Shown here piece by piece: positions 52,974 through 62,336 of a stretch of DNA of 64,000 nt. The stretch spans positions 2,471,249-2,535,248 of the forward strand of contig MU004231.1 of the NCBI GenBank assembly GCA_010405405.1, given 5' to 3'. The notes beneath the pieces were generated by a model that was given only the letters and a program-made list of their open reading frames with translations, had not been told where the DNA came from and did not search any database. A program made the translations under genes and the position numbers. How positions within the stretch are numbered: position 1 is the stretch's first letter; every line of letters starts with the position of its first letter. The stretch is from Microthyrium microscopicum (Eukaryota > Ascomycota > Dothideomycetes > Microthyriales > Microthyriaceae).

Positions 52974-54386
52974 TCATTGCTCATTGGCATCGAGCCTAAA
53001 TTGATGAAGCTTCTCAAGATACCATCTACAGGCAGTTTCGTTGACATCAAGACCTCGATTTCGTACTGGAAGAACGATAGTGTCGTGATTGTTCCTCAAA
53101 CTCTTCCAGACATCGTAAGGAATGTTTCCGATCTGCTCCCCTTCTTCCAAAAATCGCTTCTTCCAACAAGCTCCCAAGGATAAATATATGCCGACTCTGC
53201 CACATTCGATCTTAGCACGATCAAAATGTTCCCATGGATAGTTGACAGTTACTGCCCATTCGTGGTGTTTCGTGAAAGCGTAAGGCCCGAAGAAAATACT
53301 GTGTCCTATCTCCTTAATTTGTCTTATGTGCTCATCTGGACCTGGATCGTTTCCGTAGATCAGCTTCATTCTGCTCAATAAGCCATCCTGTTTACGAGCT
53401 TGTTGAGCAAATGAAACCAGCCAGTCCATATGCTCCCATGGCCACGGATGTATTCCGTCCCTGGTTCCCAGATCCCATACTAACTGTTGAAGCTTTGGTC
53501 CTACGATTCGTTGCGCCGTATCAATTGCCGCAAGTTTGGTGTCTACGACATTGAAATATCCCCCGCGGATCCGGAGAATCTGAAGGTTTGGAAATATCGA
53601 AGCTATATTGAAGGTGTATCCATTATCGCGAGTTGCAGCATGTATGCCACCATGTTGGTTCCAAGGTCCACTCCAGTGGTGACGAAAATCTAGAACTCGA
53701 AGATTTGTGGCAAATATCTTTGCTGACAAGTGGTTGTTGAGACTGGTATGTCCAGGATGATGGAACGCGATCCCCCAGAGTAAGCCGTGAACAGTCAGGT
53801 GTAGCCTCTCGACGCTTGCTGGCAATTCGAAAACCGATCCCAGTGGACACTGTCTTCTACGGAGGCTGTTATCGTGACTAATGCTGACATGTTGTAGTCG
53901 AGGGAAAGCCTTCCAAAGGCCATGAGAGGAAACGGTTGTAGCTTGACAAGACTTGCCAAAAATCTCCGCCGAGCACTGCGTATACTGTATCCTTAGGCAC
54001 TCCACCAACGGCATGAATTTCAGTAATTCGATCAGTTGAATCTTTGGACTCGTCCGAAGTGCATTGTAAAATGAGAGGCGATTTATTTCCAAAACCCGAC
54101 ACCGAGCTCCAAGTTGCGGGTTTCTTGCGAATATTTGCAACAATCGTTGACCTCTATCGTCAAGTCGTAAGTGAGGGCGTGCTGTGAACCTGAGAGAATG
54201 ATATAATAAAGCGTCACAGAGCTTCCAAAAGTAGAAGCAGACGAGACGCAGCCGAGAGATTGCCCTTTTGTCGTATTTACTGCATTTGGCCTCCGGATGA
54301 TGTCCAGGTGGGCTCTTTGTGACTGCCAATTCTAATATCCTTTCTGCGATCTCCGCCGGTATGCGAGGTTTCCATGGTTTTGCCAT
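52974..54386 (-). CDS. F-box-like protein (470 aa)
   Basis: A single exon. The start MAKPWKPRIPAEIAERILELAV is an F-box-like motif (I-P-x-E-I-x-x-x-I-L), continued by RLRLVCFYFWKLCDALLYHSL, a typical second F-box helix. The remainder contains leucine-rich stretches with irregular spacing (FPNLQILRIRGG, LPASVERLHLTV) that may form an LRR-like or solenoid substrate-binding region. F-box proteins recruit targets to SCF ubiquitin ligases; the fungal family is large and fast-evolving, so no target can be named. No intron needed. Confidence 0.7.
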   Translation of the reverse strand: MAKPWKPRIPAEIAERILELAVTKSPPGHHPEAKCSKYDKRAISRLRLVCFYFWKLCDALLYHSLRFTARPHLRLDDRGQRLLQIFARNPQLGARCRVLEINRLSFYNALRTSPKIQLIELLKFMPLVECLRIQYTQCSAEIFGKSCQATTVSSHGLWKAFPRLQHVSISHDNSLRRRQCPLGSVFELPASVERLHLTVHGLLWGIAFHHPGHTSLNNHLSAKIFATNLRVLDFRHHWSGPWNQHGGIHAATRDNGYTFNIASIFPNLQILRIRGGYFNVVDTKLAAIDTAQRIVGPKLQQLVWDLGTRDGIHPWPWEHMDWLVSFAQQARKQDGLLSRMKLIYGNDPGPDEHIRQIKEIGHSIFFGPYAFTKHHEWAVTVNYPWEHFDRAKIECGRVGIYLSLGACWKKRFLEEGEQIGNIPYDVWKSLRNNHDTIVLPVRNRGLDVNETACRWYLEKLHQFRLDANEQ

Positions 54387-55634
54387 GTTGATAATAAAGT
54401 TCTGACAATATTCTTTGACTGGGGTAAGTCTAGTATGAAGACGACTCGACTGAAGTATACCTGGTCAGTGGTGAGTAGATGGCCTGACTGGATTATATCC
54501 CGTTGGAATATGGAAATCAACTTGAACGCCAGGGAAAATAGTGAGCAAATTCAACTCACCGATATAGTAGAAACATCGTACGATTATGATCGTCCTAGTT
54601 TTGTGTACGCGTGTGTTGTCATGTGTCTTACTGTCGATTTTTTGGTAGAGTCTTGCCCGACTTTTGTCCCCAAAAAGCGTGTATAAGTACCATTAAATGT
54701 TCAACTTAGTTTCACCATCCGCCTCATTTCCAGTATATCTATCTACTGCTTGACGTGTCGAGAATGGACACTCGTTGATTCGTGGAACTTCCAGTGTATC
54801 ATGCACGGTCTTGGTAGACAGTAAACTATTCGGACCGTGAAATGAAGTAGCACCCAAAAGGCGCTGGTTGATTTGCCACAAGAAGTATCTAAAACTAGTA
54901 GTAGTAGTGTGTCGAAAATTCTACGCAGAACATCGCACGTCCAGTTCATGATATGTTTGGTGAGAGTAAAAGGCAGTATACTTACGAGTCACCATGGTGC
55001 TTTCCTCTTACCATTATGAATGTGAGACACAAACAACACGATTCATCTGACGACTCTTTGGAGTCTTTCTTGAAATCTACCATTCTTCGAAGCTGTCAAC
55101 TAACTAAGCACCAAGAAATCAACCTGGTATCTCCGTAATAGCTTGCCGTTGTGTTTGGAAGGATTTCATCGAGAGTAAGCCGTTAACCGAGTGCTTCCTC
55201 GGCTTCCGTTTGTTTGTTACCGAATTCTTATACAGGACCTTCGAATAGCAATGGACAGGGTCCTCATCTGATGACTAGCAGATACAATGTTGTAAAGTGA
55301 TACTTAGTTCCCGTCGTACTGTCGTGAATATGCTCCTGAGATGGAGACACACGAATAGTACATATATGGAGAGCTGGAAATCCAGAAACTGGTGAAATCA
55401 TGAGAAGCTATTATATTGACATATCCATTTAATCGCCCTTGCTCTTGACATCGCCAAAGCGAGATGATGTTGGCATTGTTGATGGAAGTGGAGGATGGTT
55501 GGGTGGTTCAAAGCAACGAGCGAGGCAGCGCAAGGCAGCGCTAGAGGGTGATCGTGGGGGCTCTGGTAGTTCTCTACAGATCTCAAATTTTTCGAGACTT
55601 ACTCATCGCCTGTGACTCCTCCGCCATCACTTAA
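54387..55634. other. Intergenic region
   Basis: A 1.25-kb region with only short non-conserved frames. No repeat with clear ends. Confidence 0.5.
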
Positions 55635-57449
55635 ATGAGCTTGAAAGTAGTCTGCTTTTGCTCTCCAGTATCTTATCATGCCAAGCACATTCAGCGCATC
55701 TCCAAAAAGCAAGCGCCAATTCCTAGACACGTCGCCCAACGCGCATATCGCATACCATCAAGAAAACGACCATCCGCATCACTCACCATGAGCCAAGAGT
55801 CACCAACAACTCCACAGTCTCCAAAAGCCGACTACACAAAATGGAGCAACGATGAGCTCGTTCAACGGGTGCTAGCTCTTGAAAGGAAACTCCGCGACCA
55901 AGTCAACGCCTCAGGCACCCCGAACCCGTCCATAAACTCTATCAAACCAGCGAAGCAACCCAAAGCTCCTAAACCTTTCGATCCCTCGAAATACACTACA
56001 CGTTTGATCGGGCTCAAATTCGCATATCTCGGTGCATCGTATAATGGGTTGGAATACTCGGGAAATGCTGCCCCGCTGCCAACTGTCGAAGAAGAAGTGT
56101 GGAAGGCATTGGTGCGATGTCGCCTTATTTCTCCACCCTCATTGGCAAAATGGGGCCTGGACAAGAGTCTTGCGCAGCTAAGGATGTTCGGGCCTAGCGA
56201 GGCACCAGTTGACTGGGAGGGTTGCGAATACAGTAAATGTGGGCGGACGGACCGTGGAGTCAGCGCGTTTGGACAAGTCATTGGTATTAGAGTTAGAAGT
56301 GCTAGGAAGATCAAAGCTCTACCTACGGTTACTGTGGAATCTACCGAAAATCAAGATCGCATCGAGGAAACGGAAGAGGATGGACCGGTAGAAGCGGAGA
56401 AGCAAGATTTTGACCCGATCAAGGACGAGCTACCGTACATTTCCCTCCTCAACGCAGTCCTTCCACCCACGATTCGCATGGTTGCTTGGTGTCCATTTCC
56501 CACGTCAAATTTCAATGCAAGATTTTCGTGCAAGGAACGCGAATATCGATATTTCTTCACGCAGCCAGCTTTCCTCCCCCTATCCAGAAAACACCTGGAT
56601 CAAAAGTACACTGCGCGCCTGGATATAGCTGCAATGCGGGAGGCTGCTGCTCATCTAGTTGGGAGTCACGATTTTCGTAACATGTGCAAAATTGACCCCA
56701 GCAAGCAGATTACCGAATTCGTGAGGAAAATCACGCTAGCTACAGTGGAACGCGCAGATACGGTGGGAATGGAAGATTTGCAAGAGCCTGCGGATACTGA
56801 AGTGTATTGTGTAAGATTCCATGGATCTGCATTTCTTTGGCATCAGGTGCGCTGCATGGTAGCTGTCCTTTTTCTTGTAGGCCAAGGACTTGAAAAGCCC
56901 AGTGTGGTCCAAGAGCTGCTCGATATCAAGAACTGTACTGCGAAACCAGCCTATGAAATGGCCGGTGACCGTCCCCTCGTACTGTGGGATTGTCGATTCT
57001 CGGCTACTGCTGGTAAAGTCTTGGACAGATCAAGCAATCATCCATCGCTTTGGGATAGAGGCGAAGGTGCGGATGAACTTGAGTGGATCAAGGCTGGTGA
57101 GGATCATCTAGTTGGCAGATTTGCGTCCACCATGAAGTGGAATAAATCTGGTTTGATGGAAGACCTTTGGCAGAACTGGCGAGGTGCCAAGATGGACGAG
57201 ATTTTGACAGCACAATTGATGGAGTTGGTGGCTGGCAAAAACGCTCAAATCCCAGACGACGCTTTCCAGGACAGAGACAAGAGTGTACGCGTTTTCCAAG
57301 GTGAGGATACCGCAGTCAGCCGGGGAGTGTATGTTCCGCTGATGAAGCGAGAACGATCTGACACCCCAGAAGCCTTGAATGCCCGGTGGGCGGAGAGGAA
57401 GGGAGTAGCTGTGCGTCAGTCTAGACGTGATACAAACGGTGCTGACTAG
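55635..57449 (+). CDS. deg1: tRNA pseudouridine synthase Pus3/Deg1
   Basis: A single exon of 604 residues. The catalytic motif KCGRTDRGVSAFGQVI contains the essential Asp. Other TruA-family features are FAYLGASYNGLEYS, VAWCPFPTSNFNARFSCKEREYRYFF, AAHLVGSHDFRNMCKID and FLWHQVRCMVAVLFLVGQG. Pus3 makes pseudouridine at positions 38 and 39 of tRNA anticodon stems. Two ATGs compete: 55635 gives a 51-residue basic, Arg/Ser-rich presequence-like extension (HIQRISKKQAPIPRH); 55788 gives the ordinary cytosolic/nuclear start (MSQESPTTPQ). This could allow dual targeting. The stop codon is 3 bp from that of the convergent PIG-H gene. Confidence 0.93.
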   Translation: MSLKVVCFCSPVSYHAKHIQRISKKQAPIPRHVAQRAYRIPSRKRPSASLTMSQESPTTPQSPKADYTKWSNDELVQRVLALERKLRDQVNASGTPNPSINSIKPAKQPKAPKPFDPSKYTTRLIGLKFAYLGASYNGLEYSGNAAPLPTVEEEVWKALVRCRLISPPSLAKWGLDKSLAQLRMFGPSEAPVDWEGCEYSKCGRTDRGVSAFGQVIGIRVRSARKIKALPTVTVESTENQDRIEETEEDGPVEAEKQDFDPIKDELPYISLLNAVLPPTIRMVAWCPFPTSNFNARFSCKEREYRYFFTQPAFLPLSRKHLDQKYTARLDIAAMREAAAHLVGSHDFRNMCKIDPSKQITEFVRKITLATVERADTVGMEDLQEPADTEVYCVRFHGSAFLWHQVRCMVAVLFLVGQGLEKPSVVQELLDIKNCTAKPAYEMAGDRPLVLWDCRFSATAGKVLDRSSNHPSLWDRGEGADELEWIKAGEDHLVGRFASTMKWNKSGLMEDLWQNWRGAKMDEILTAQLMELVAGKNAQIPDDAFQDRDKSVRVFQGEDTAVSRGVYVPLMKRERSDTPEALNARWAERKGVAVRQSRRDTNGAD

Positions 57450-57452
57450 AGC

Positions 57453-58169
57453 TCAGCTCTTTGGCTCATAAAGACATTTCCTTGCTCCTCGCCAGACTTC
57501 TTCCAGTATCACTCGTCCCGGCAGTAAAGTCTAGTTCTTGTTAGCTTAATTTCTGGCGAATAGGCTGGTGTTCTTACTGGGAATACGACTACTACATCCT
57601 CTTCATCTTCAACTACAATGGCAAGATAAAATCGAACCTCGAAACCTTTAAAGGCCTCATGAATGAAGATGTCTTGGATTGATGTTGTCGGAATGAATCT
57701 CGTAGTTGCTGTGGATAAATATGTCGAAGAAGAAGTGGTAGTCTCAACTCCTAATCCACGAAGTACCAATAACGACTCCTCTGTATGTATGTGAGCTGCT
57801 AAACCTTATCTGCCATAACATCAACTTACCAGTATATTCTCTTCTGACCAAAATCCACATGCTAAAAACACAGATCGGTACCAAGTATCGCACGGCAGCA
57901 GCGTTCGCCAGCATCGCCGCCCACTGTCCTGTAGGCGTATCGCTTAGCCATTGAGGAATGGTTGCTTGGTTCGAGTGCACCATCGTAGAATCCCATTTCG
58001 TCCATAGTACAAGTAGGACTTGAGCAACTAGCAGAAATCTGACAGCTAGAAAGCCATAATGAATGAGACGCGCTTGCAGTGTTTCGATAGGGGCTCTTGT
58101 AGAGACTGTGAAGGACACAGTTGTCGGCGTTGGCTCCAGCTTCCTCAAAGTGCAAATAGGAGCGGGCAT
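57453..58169 (-). CDS. gpi15: PIG-H/GPI15, subunit of GPI-GlcNAc transferase
   Basis: Three exons, 57830-58169, 57578-57780 and 57453-57530 (introns 49 and 47 bp), 206 residues. Two hydrophobic segments form a membrane hairpin (FLAVRFLLVAQVLLVLW; VRYLVPICVFSMWILV). The conserved PIG-H domain follows: ESLLVLRGLGVET, RFIPTTSIQDIFIHEAFKGFEVRFYL and, across the last junction, VVFP-TLLPGRVILEEVWRGARKCLYEP. It is a subunit of the complex that starts GPI-anchor synthesis on the cytosolic face of the ER. I chose the ATG at 58169; the frame is open further upstream but only with GTG. The window thus has an early (PIG-H) and a late (Per1) GPI pathway gene, about 49 kb apart. Confidence 0.9.
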
Positions 58170-58460
58170 TTCAATGGAAGGAAGCAAGTCCAAGCTCTTT
58201 CTACATCCACTCTCCCCTTGCTCGTTATTCCAAAAGATATTGGGGAACGCAGAGTGACCTTCAAGAAAAGTGACAAAGTCAACATTGAAGACTTGAAGTC
58301 TAAGCACGTGTATAAGGCACGGCCCCTGCCTAGCGCACAGACGTTGGCGATGCGCTAACGATTTGCTTGGGTTGGATATTTAACTTCAAGGCTGCTGCAC
58401 TATTTATACGTCCTCAACCACTTTAGTCCAGCTTGGATAAAACAGGTCTAACTCTTCAAA

Positions 58461-59117
58461 ATGGCATCCCCAGAACGTCAGCGCTCTCGATCTCCCGACA
58501 AGAGATCAGCATCTCCAAAACCACGACAGAAAAGTCGATCTCCAGTGCGACGCCGCTCACCAAACCGTAAGCCCAAAGGATCTGGAGGTTTTAAATGGAA
58601 GAGCAAGCCAGATCGTGGTTCTCGTAATGAGGAAGACGGTGATAGGCGGGATAATCGAGATGGTCGGGGTGAGAGTTATCGCCCTCGGCGCTACCGTGAT
58701 GAAAAAGATGGACGGGATGGAAGAGATAGAGGTCGTGAGGGCGATAGGAACAGAGCTCCTAGGGATCGAGACTCCCGCAACGATAGAGAAAAACGAGAGT
58801 CCGGGAGACATGAAGGCCGGGAGTCAGAGCGGGACAAAAAACCAACACGACCTAGCAAACCACCTTCAACACCTGCCGCCACCTTTATAATCGTCAAAGT
58901 GAACGACCGTCTTGGTACATCAGCGCGCATCCCATGCTTGCCCACTGACACTATTGGCGATTTCAAAAAGCTTCTTGCCAACCAAATTGGCCGCAAACCC
59001 CACGAGATTATGCTCAAGCGTCAAGGCGAGAGACCATTCAGAGATTTCATTACCCTTGAAGACTACAGCGTCACTAATGGCGCACAACTCGACCTCGAGC
59101 TCGACACGAGCGACTAG
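58461..59117 (+). CDS. hub1: RS-domain protein fused to Hub1/UBL5 ubiquitin-like domain
   Basis: A single exon of 218 residues. Residues 1-140 are an Arg/Ser- and Arg/Asp-rich tract (PERQRSRSPDKRSASP; RDGRDGRDRGREGDR) like that of SR splicing factors. Residues 143-218 are the Hub1/UBL5 fold: IVKVNDRLGTSARIPCLPTD, IGDFKKLLANQIGRKP, and ITLEDYSVTNGAQLDLEL. Hub1 binds the HIND element of Snu66 non-covalently and tunes 5' splice-site choice. The usual form is about 73 residues ending in a YY dipeptide; here the C-terminus is LELDTSD, with no double Tyr. A TATTTATA element lies 53-60 bp before the ATG. The next gene starts about 54 bp downstream. Confidence 0.85.
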   Translation: MASPERQRSRSPDKRSASPKPRQKSRSPVRRRSPNRKPKGSGGFKWKSKPDRGSRNEEDGDRRDNRDGRGESYRPRRYRDEKDGRDGRDRGREGDRNRAPRDRDSRNDREKRESGRHEGRESERDKKPTRPSKPPSTPAATFIIVKVNDRLGTSARIPCLPTDTIGDFKKLLANQIGRKPHEIMLKRQGERPFRDFITLEDYSVTNGAQLDLELDTSD

Positions 59118-59171
59118 CCAGAACGATATTGCTGGGGTCAACTCCAACAGGTAAATGCCTACCCAATAAAA

Positions 59172-59957
59172 ATGATTTATGCCATTAACATTCGAAGCGA
59201 TGTCCAAAAGCCCGAATTTCCCATGCCTAATGATGACACCCCCGATCCAAATGCTATTACCCGTGCCACTTATGGCCTCATTGGCGGCGCCGTTCAGAGC
59301 CCAAATGCTGCTTTGCAGTCGACAAAAAATGCAGCTCCTCTACATATGTTGCCTCAAAATCTCCGAAGACTATCAGACGGACTAAATGCTGCTGCGCAAA
59401 TTCCAGCTGCAATTATTCCAGCCCGCTTGGCCTGGGATGCTGTCGCAGCACAACCTCTTCCTTCGAATGAAAGCACCTCTGCGTCTGCTAGCATTGCTGG
59501 TCCATACCACCGCGAGTATTCTCCACCACCATTTCTGTCAGTCCAGACCAATCTTCAGCCTTCCGGCCAGGACTCGCCTATTGCGCCTAATTCACCTAGA
59601 TCGCTGTTCGTTCAACCTGCGAGACCTGTCATGTCTCGTCGATCATCCATCAGCGACGGTCCCTTCAATGGCACTGCTTCGCTTAACCAATGGCCGCCTT
59701 CAATCGTAGACCCTGACCTGCGTCCTACTCCTACTCGAAGCACTAGACATGCCAATCCATGGGCATCCACGCCAACTGGACACATCACTACGTCCGTGCC
59801 AGAGAGCAAAACTGTTCGATACAAGTGCATTGATTGCGATCATCCGAACATTATTCCGGTTCCAATTCAGCACCGCTCACTGGTGTGCAAGGAGTGTGGT
59901 GGTCGAAAGTTTCTCAAGGAACAATCAAAAGCGATTCGATACATGACCTGCAACTAA
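59172..59957 (+). CDS. Disordered protein with C-terminal zinc ribbon (Rpb12-like)
   Basis: The open frame gives 261 residues; a second possible start is the ATG at 59226 (MPNDDTPDPNA). The first 200 residues are low-complexity and Ser/Pro-rich with a moderately conserved-looking N-terminal helix (TRATYGLIGGAVQSPNAA). The last 50 residues form a zinc ribbon, YKCIDCDHPNIIPVP, then LVCKECGGRKFLKEQSKAIRYM. The C-x2-C-x(16-17)-C-x2-C-G-x-R spacing and the basic tail match the small RNA polymerase subunit Rpb12/Rpc10. That subunit is normally about 50-70 residues, so this long version is either a lineage-specific extended form or a different zinc-ribbon protein. Confidence 0.6.
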   Translation: MIYAINIRSDVQKPEFPMPNDDTPDPNAITRATYGLIGGAVQSPNAALQSTKNAAPLHMLPQNLRRLSDGLNAAAQIPAAIIPARLAWDAVAAQPLPSNESTSASASIAGPYHREYSPPPFLSVQTNLQPSGQDSPIAPNSPRSLFVQPARPVMSRRSSISDGPFNGTASLNQWPPSIVDPDLRPTPTRSTRHANPWASTPTGHITTSVPESKTVRYKCIDCDHPNIIPVPIQHRSLVCKECGGRKFLKEQSKAIRYMTCN

Positions 59958-60527
59958 GGCCTTGACCTCCTTCTTTAATTCTCGAAGTTGTGGAGCACCA
60001 AGCATAGCAGAGTAAATGGCATAGACTGGAGCTCATGAGAGTCTTCAAGCGCGTTGGTCTCGCTCTGCTTTCGCACTTGGAAATTGCAGGCTGTGATTTC
60101 AGAACAGCAAGGGACAAGCAACGCTTATTTTGTCAGCTCATGGCTGTTAGCTGACTTGATTGATACCGGAATATACTCATGCAGACATGCAACGAGCCTG
60201 TACACTACTCAATGCACTCCCCATTCACCAACTCCTTACGAGGCCTGTACACTACTCAATGCACTCCCCATTCACCAACTCCTTACGAGCGAGTAACAGT
60301 ATACCCTATACCCAACCCAGAAACCCTTGATAGTGTATAATTATGTAGCGTTCACCGGGTCCAAATGTACCTCGAAAGCAAGTCCAGTCCGCGAGGACTC
60401 TTGCCATCACCTGTCGGAAATTATTCAAAACACTGGTGATAGCCAGCACATTCGATGGCTCCCACGGATTGCATGTAGTAAATGAACAAACAATGAAACA
60501 AATCCGAAAGATGCCTGTCCCCTGTGT
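59958..60527. other. Convergent intergenic region with tandem duplication
   Basis: It holds a perfect 47-bp tandem duplication (60196-60289) and an isolated 18-bp match to the intron hairpin elements (60443-60460). No gene seen. Confidence 0.6.
60196..60289. repeat. Perfect 47-bp tandem duplication
   Basis: Two identical units start GCCTGTACACTACTCAATGC at 60196 and 60243. Perfect identity implies recent origin. Confidence 0.9.
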
Positions 60528-62336
60528 CTAAGATTCACCCAACGCCCTGCTTAGAACCGTCCCTACTGTCTGCCCATGAGCCGCCAATGTCAACGCCGCC
60601 TGCTTAGCGGCCAGCAACCCACTCTCCAAGCGCCCATTGCGCGCCCGTACTGTATCCAGCTCCTCCTCCAGCCTCGACACCCTGCTCTGCGTACCTGGAC
60701 TATACACCTTCAAATCCGCTTCACCAACATCGGCACCATCATGTTTTATTGCCAACATACTCTCCAATTGCCTAACCCGTCTCGTCAACCGTGCTTTTTC
60801 CGCCATCCACTCCGTCTCGCCCACCGATCCTATCATCCCACCTGTAACACTTGCACTTCCTTCCGCACCAGGGTGTAATTTCCCAGCCATGTCAACAATC
60901 CTCATCCACTGGCTTTTACTCTCCTCGCCCACCCGCCTCGCCTCATCTCTCTGACTTTCCAACATCCGCATATCTCGCTGCAAGCCCTCGATCCGATCTT
61001 CCAACCGCTCCTTATCCGTTGAAAGCGCAATGATTTCCGCGTCAGAGACTTTGAATTTCTTTTCAAAAGTGTCGCACTTTACACGCTGACGCTCGAGTTT
61101 TGCGAAAAGGGTTTCGTATTCTTTCGTTAGAGTTGTATAGTGGAGGGTTTGCACGGAGAGTTGGTGGCGTAGGTCGTCGATTACTGCGGCGTGCGCTGCG
61201 GCAGAGTGGTGGGATGTCGCCGAGTGGTGGGATATCGCAGACTGGGCTACGGAGGAGTGCGTGGAGGAGTGGATTGCGGAGGATGTAGGTATAGGAGGAG
61301 CCGACGATGATGGAAGAAGAGAGGATGGGGGGAGCGTGAGGGAGGGAAATGTGGTGGATGGAAGGTTGGAGGATGAGGGAGATGCTGGGATAGATGTGAG
61401 CGAGTGGGCAGGCGGTGGAATTGTGATATGGAGGGAGACGGGGGAGGGTGGTGGGTGGGCTGTACTGCTATGTAGACGGGCGCGAGCTGATGGAAGCACT
61501 GTTGGGCTCGTTTTGTCGGCGGAAGTTGGTGGTTGGGAGGATGGATCGGGTGGATTTTGGGTTGATTGGGAGTCTCGTCGATCGGGTGGTTGTGGTGACG
61601 GAGGGCGAGGTATGGACGAGCCGGCTTTTGGCGCGTTGCTGTCGAGAAGGGTTTTGAGTGATATGTTGCTATTTGTGAGGCGGTTACATATGGCTTCTAG
61701 CAATGTTGAGAGTGGCAATGAACTGAGTCCAGTCTCTATGGCTCGGTGGGTATCTGCATTACTTCCGTGTACTAACATCTCATGATGAGCTATTTGGCTG
61801 TTCAGTTTGGAGCTGAGGGAGCGCAAGGACACGCATTGAGACCCCGTACAGGATGCTGAACAGCATCTGCCTGGTGTGATCGATGGCTGATCGGATCGAG
61901 CTGTGAATGCTTCGTGAAAGGCCCCGGATATAAGTCTCTCACGACTCCTTGCGCCTTGATCGTCAACGCGGCGACGCTTTGAAGACGAAGACAATGGCTG
62001 GAATTCAAAAAACTGCTGATTGAGGCCCATGATATTATCTGCGTTTTGCCCGATTAATGAATCTAGACTAGATGTTTGCCGATGTGAAGAATGCACGGTG
62101 CGTCGTGATTGTAACGGCCTTGGGTCTTGCTGGGCAGATGCTTCATTTGAAGGACGTCTCTGGATGTCCTGCAAACTGGACGTTGGCCCGATCGGTGCGG
62201 ATATTATTTCAGATGCTACACCAGTAGAGCTTTCAGCCGGTGATAAGGCTTCTGAACCTTCCTCCCAAGGGCGTCTAGGTCGTGAATTATGAGCCATCAG
62301 AGAGTCTTGCTCCGAAAGCTGGCCATGCGGCTTCAA
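60528..62336 (-). CDS. Ser/Pro-rich protein with C-terminal coiled coil, unidentified (602 aa)
   Basis: A single exon. The N-terminal third is Ser/Gln-rich with a possible nuclear signal (KRRRVDDQGARSRER) and a short Cys-rich stretch (RCCSASCTGSQCVSLRSL). A conserved-looking helical block (HHEMLVHGSNADTHRAIE; LLEAICNRLTNSNISLKTLLD) precedes 150 residues of Pro/Ser/Thr repeats, then two coiled-coil segments (HQLSVQTLHYTTLTKEYETLFAKLER; ISLSTDKERLEDRI-type heptads). The Ser/His-rich run (SAISHHSATSHHSAAAH) is a small imperfect repeat. I recognise no catalytic domain; it may be a scaffold. The start at 62336 is the first ATG of the frame. Confidence 0.65.
   Translation of the reverse strand: MKPHGQLSEQDSLMAHNSRPRRPWEEGSEALSPAESSTGVASEIISAPIGPTSSLQDIQRRPSNEASAQQDPRPLQSRRTVHSSHRQTSSLDSLIGQNADNIMGLNQQFFEFQPLSSSSKRRRVDDQGARSRERLISGAFHEAFTARSDQPSITPGRCCSASCTGSQCVSLRSLSSKLNSQIAHHEMLVHGSNADTHRAIETGLSSLPLSTLLEAICNRLTNSNISLKTLLDSNAPKAGSSIPRPPSPQPPDRRDSQSTQNPPDPSSQPPTSADKTSPTVLPSARARLHSSTAHPPPSPVSLHITIPPPAHSLTSIPASPSSSNLPSTTFPSLTLPPSSLLPSSSAPPIPTSSAIHSSTHSSVAQSAISHHSATSHHSAAAHAAVIDDLRHQLSVQTLHYTTLTKEYETLFAKLERQRVKCDTFEKKFKVSDAEIIALSTDKERLEDRIEGLQRDMRMLESQRDEARRVGEESKSQWMRIVDMAGKLHPGAEGSASVTGGMIGSVGETEWMAEKARLTRRVRQLESMLAIKHDGADVGEADLKVYSPGTQSRVSRLEEELDTVRARNGRLESGLLAAKQAALTLAAHGQTVGTVLSRALGES

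Noticed and set aside
54693-54949. Minus-strand frame with a protein-like sequence near 54.7-54.9 kb
   Set aside because: Short, no start context, no recognisable homology; insufficient to call a gene or pseudogene.
61261-61785. 174-residue Gly/Asp-rich plus-strand open frame
   Set aside because: It is antisense to the Pro/Ser-rich part of the coiled-coil gene at 60528-62336; no motif of its own.
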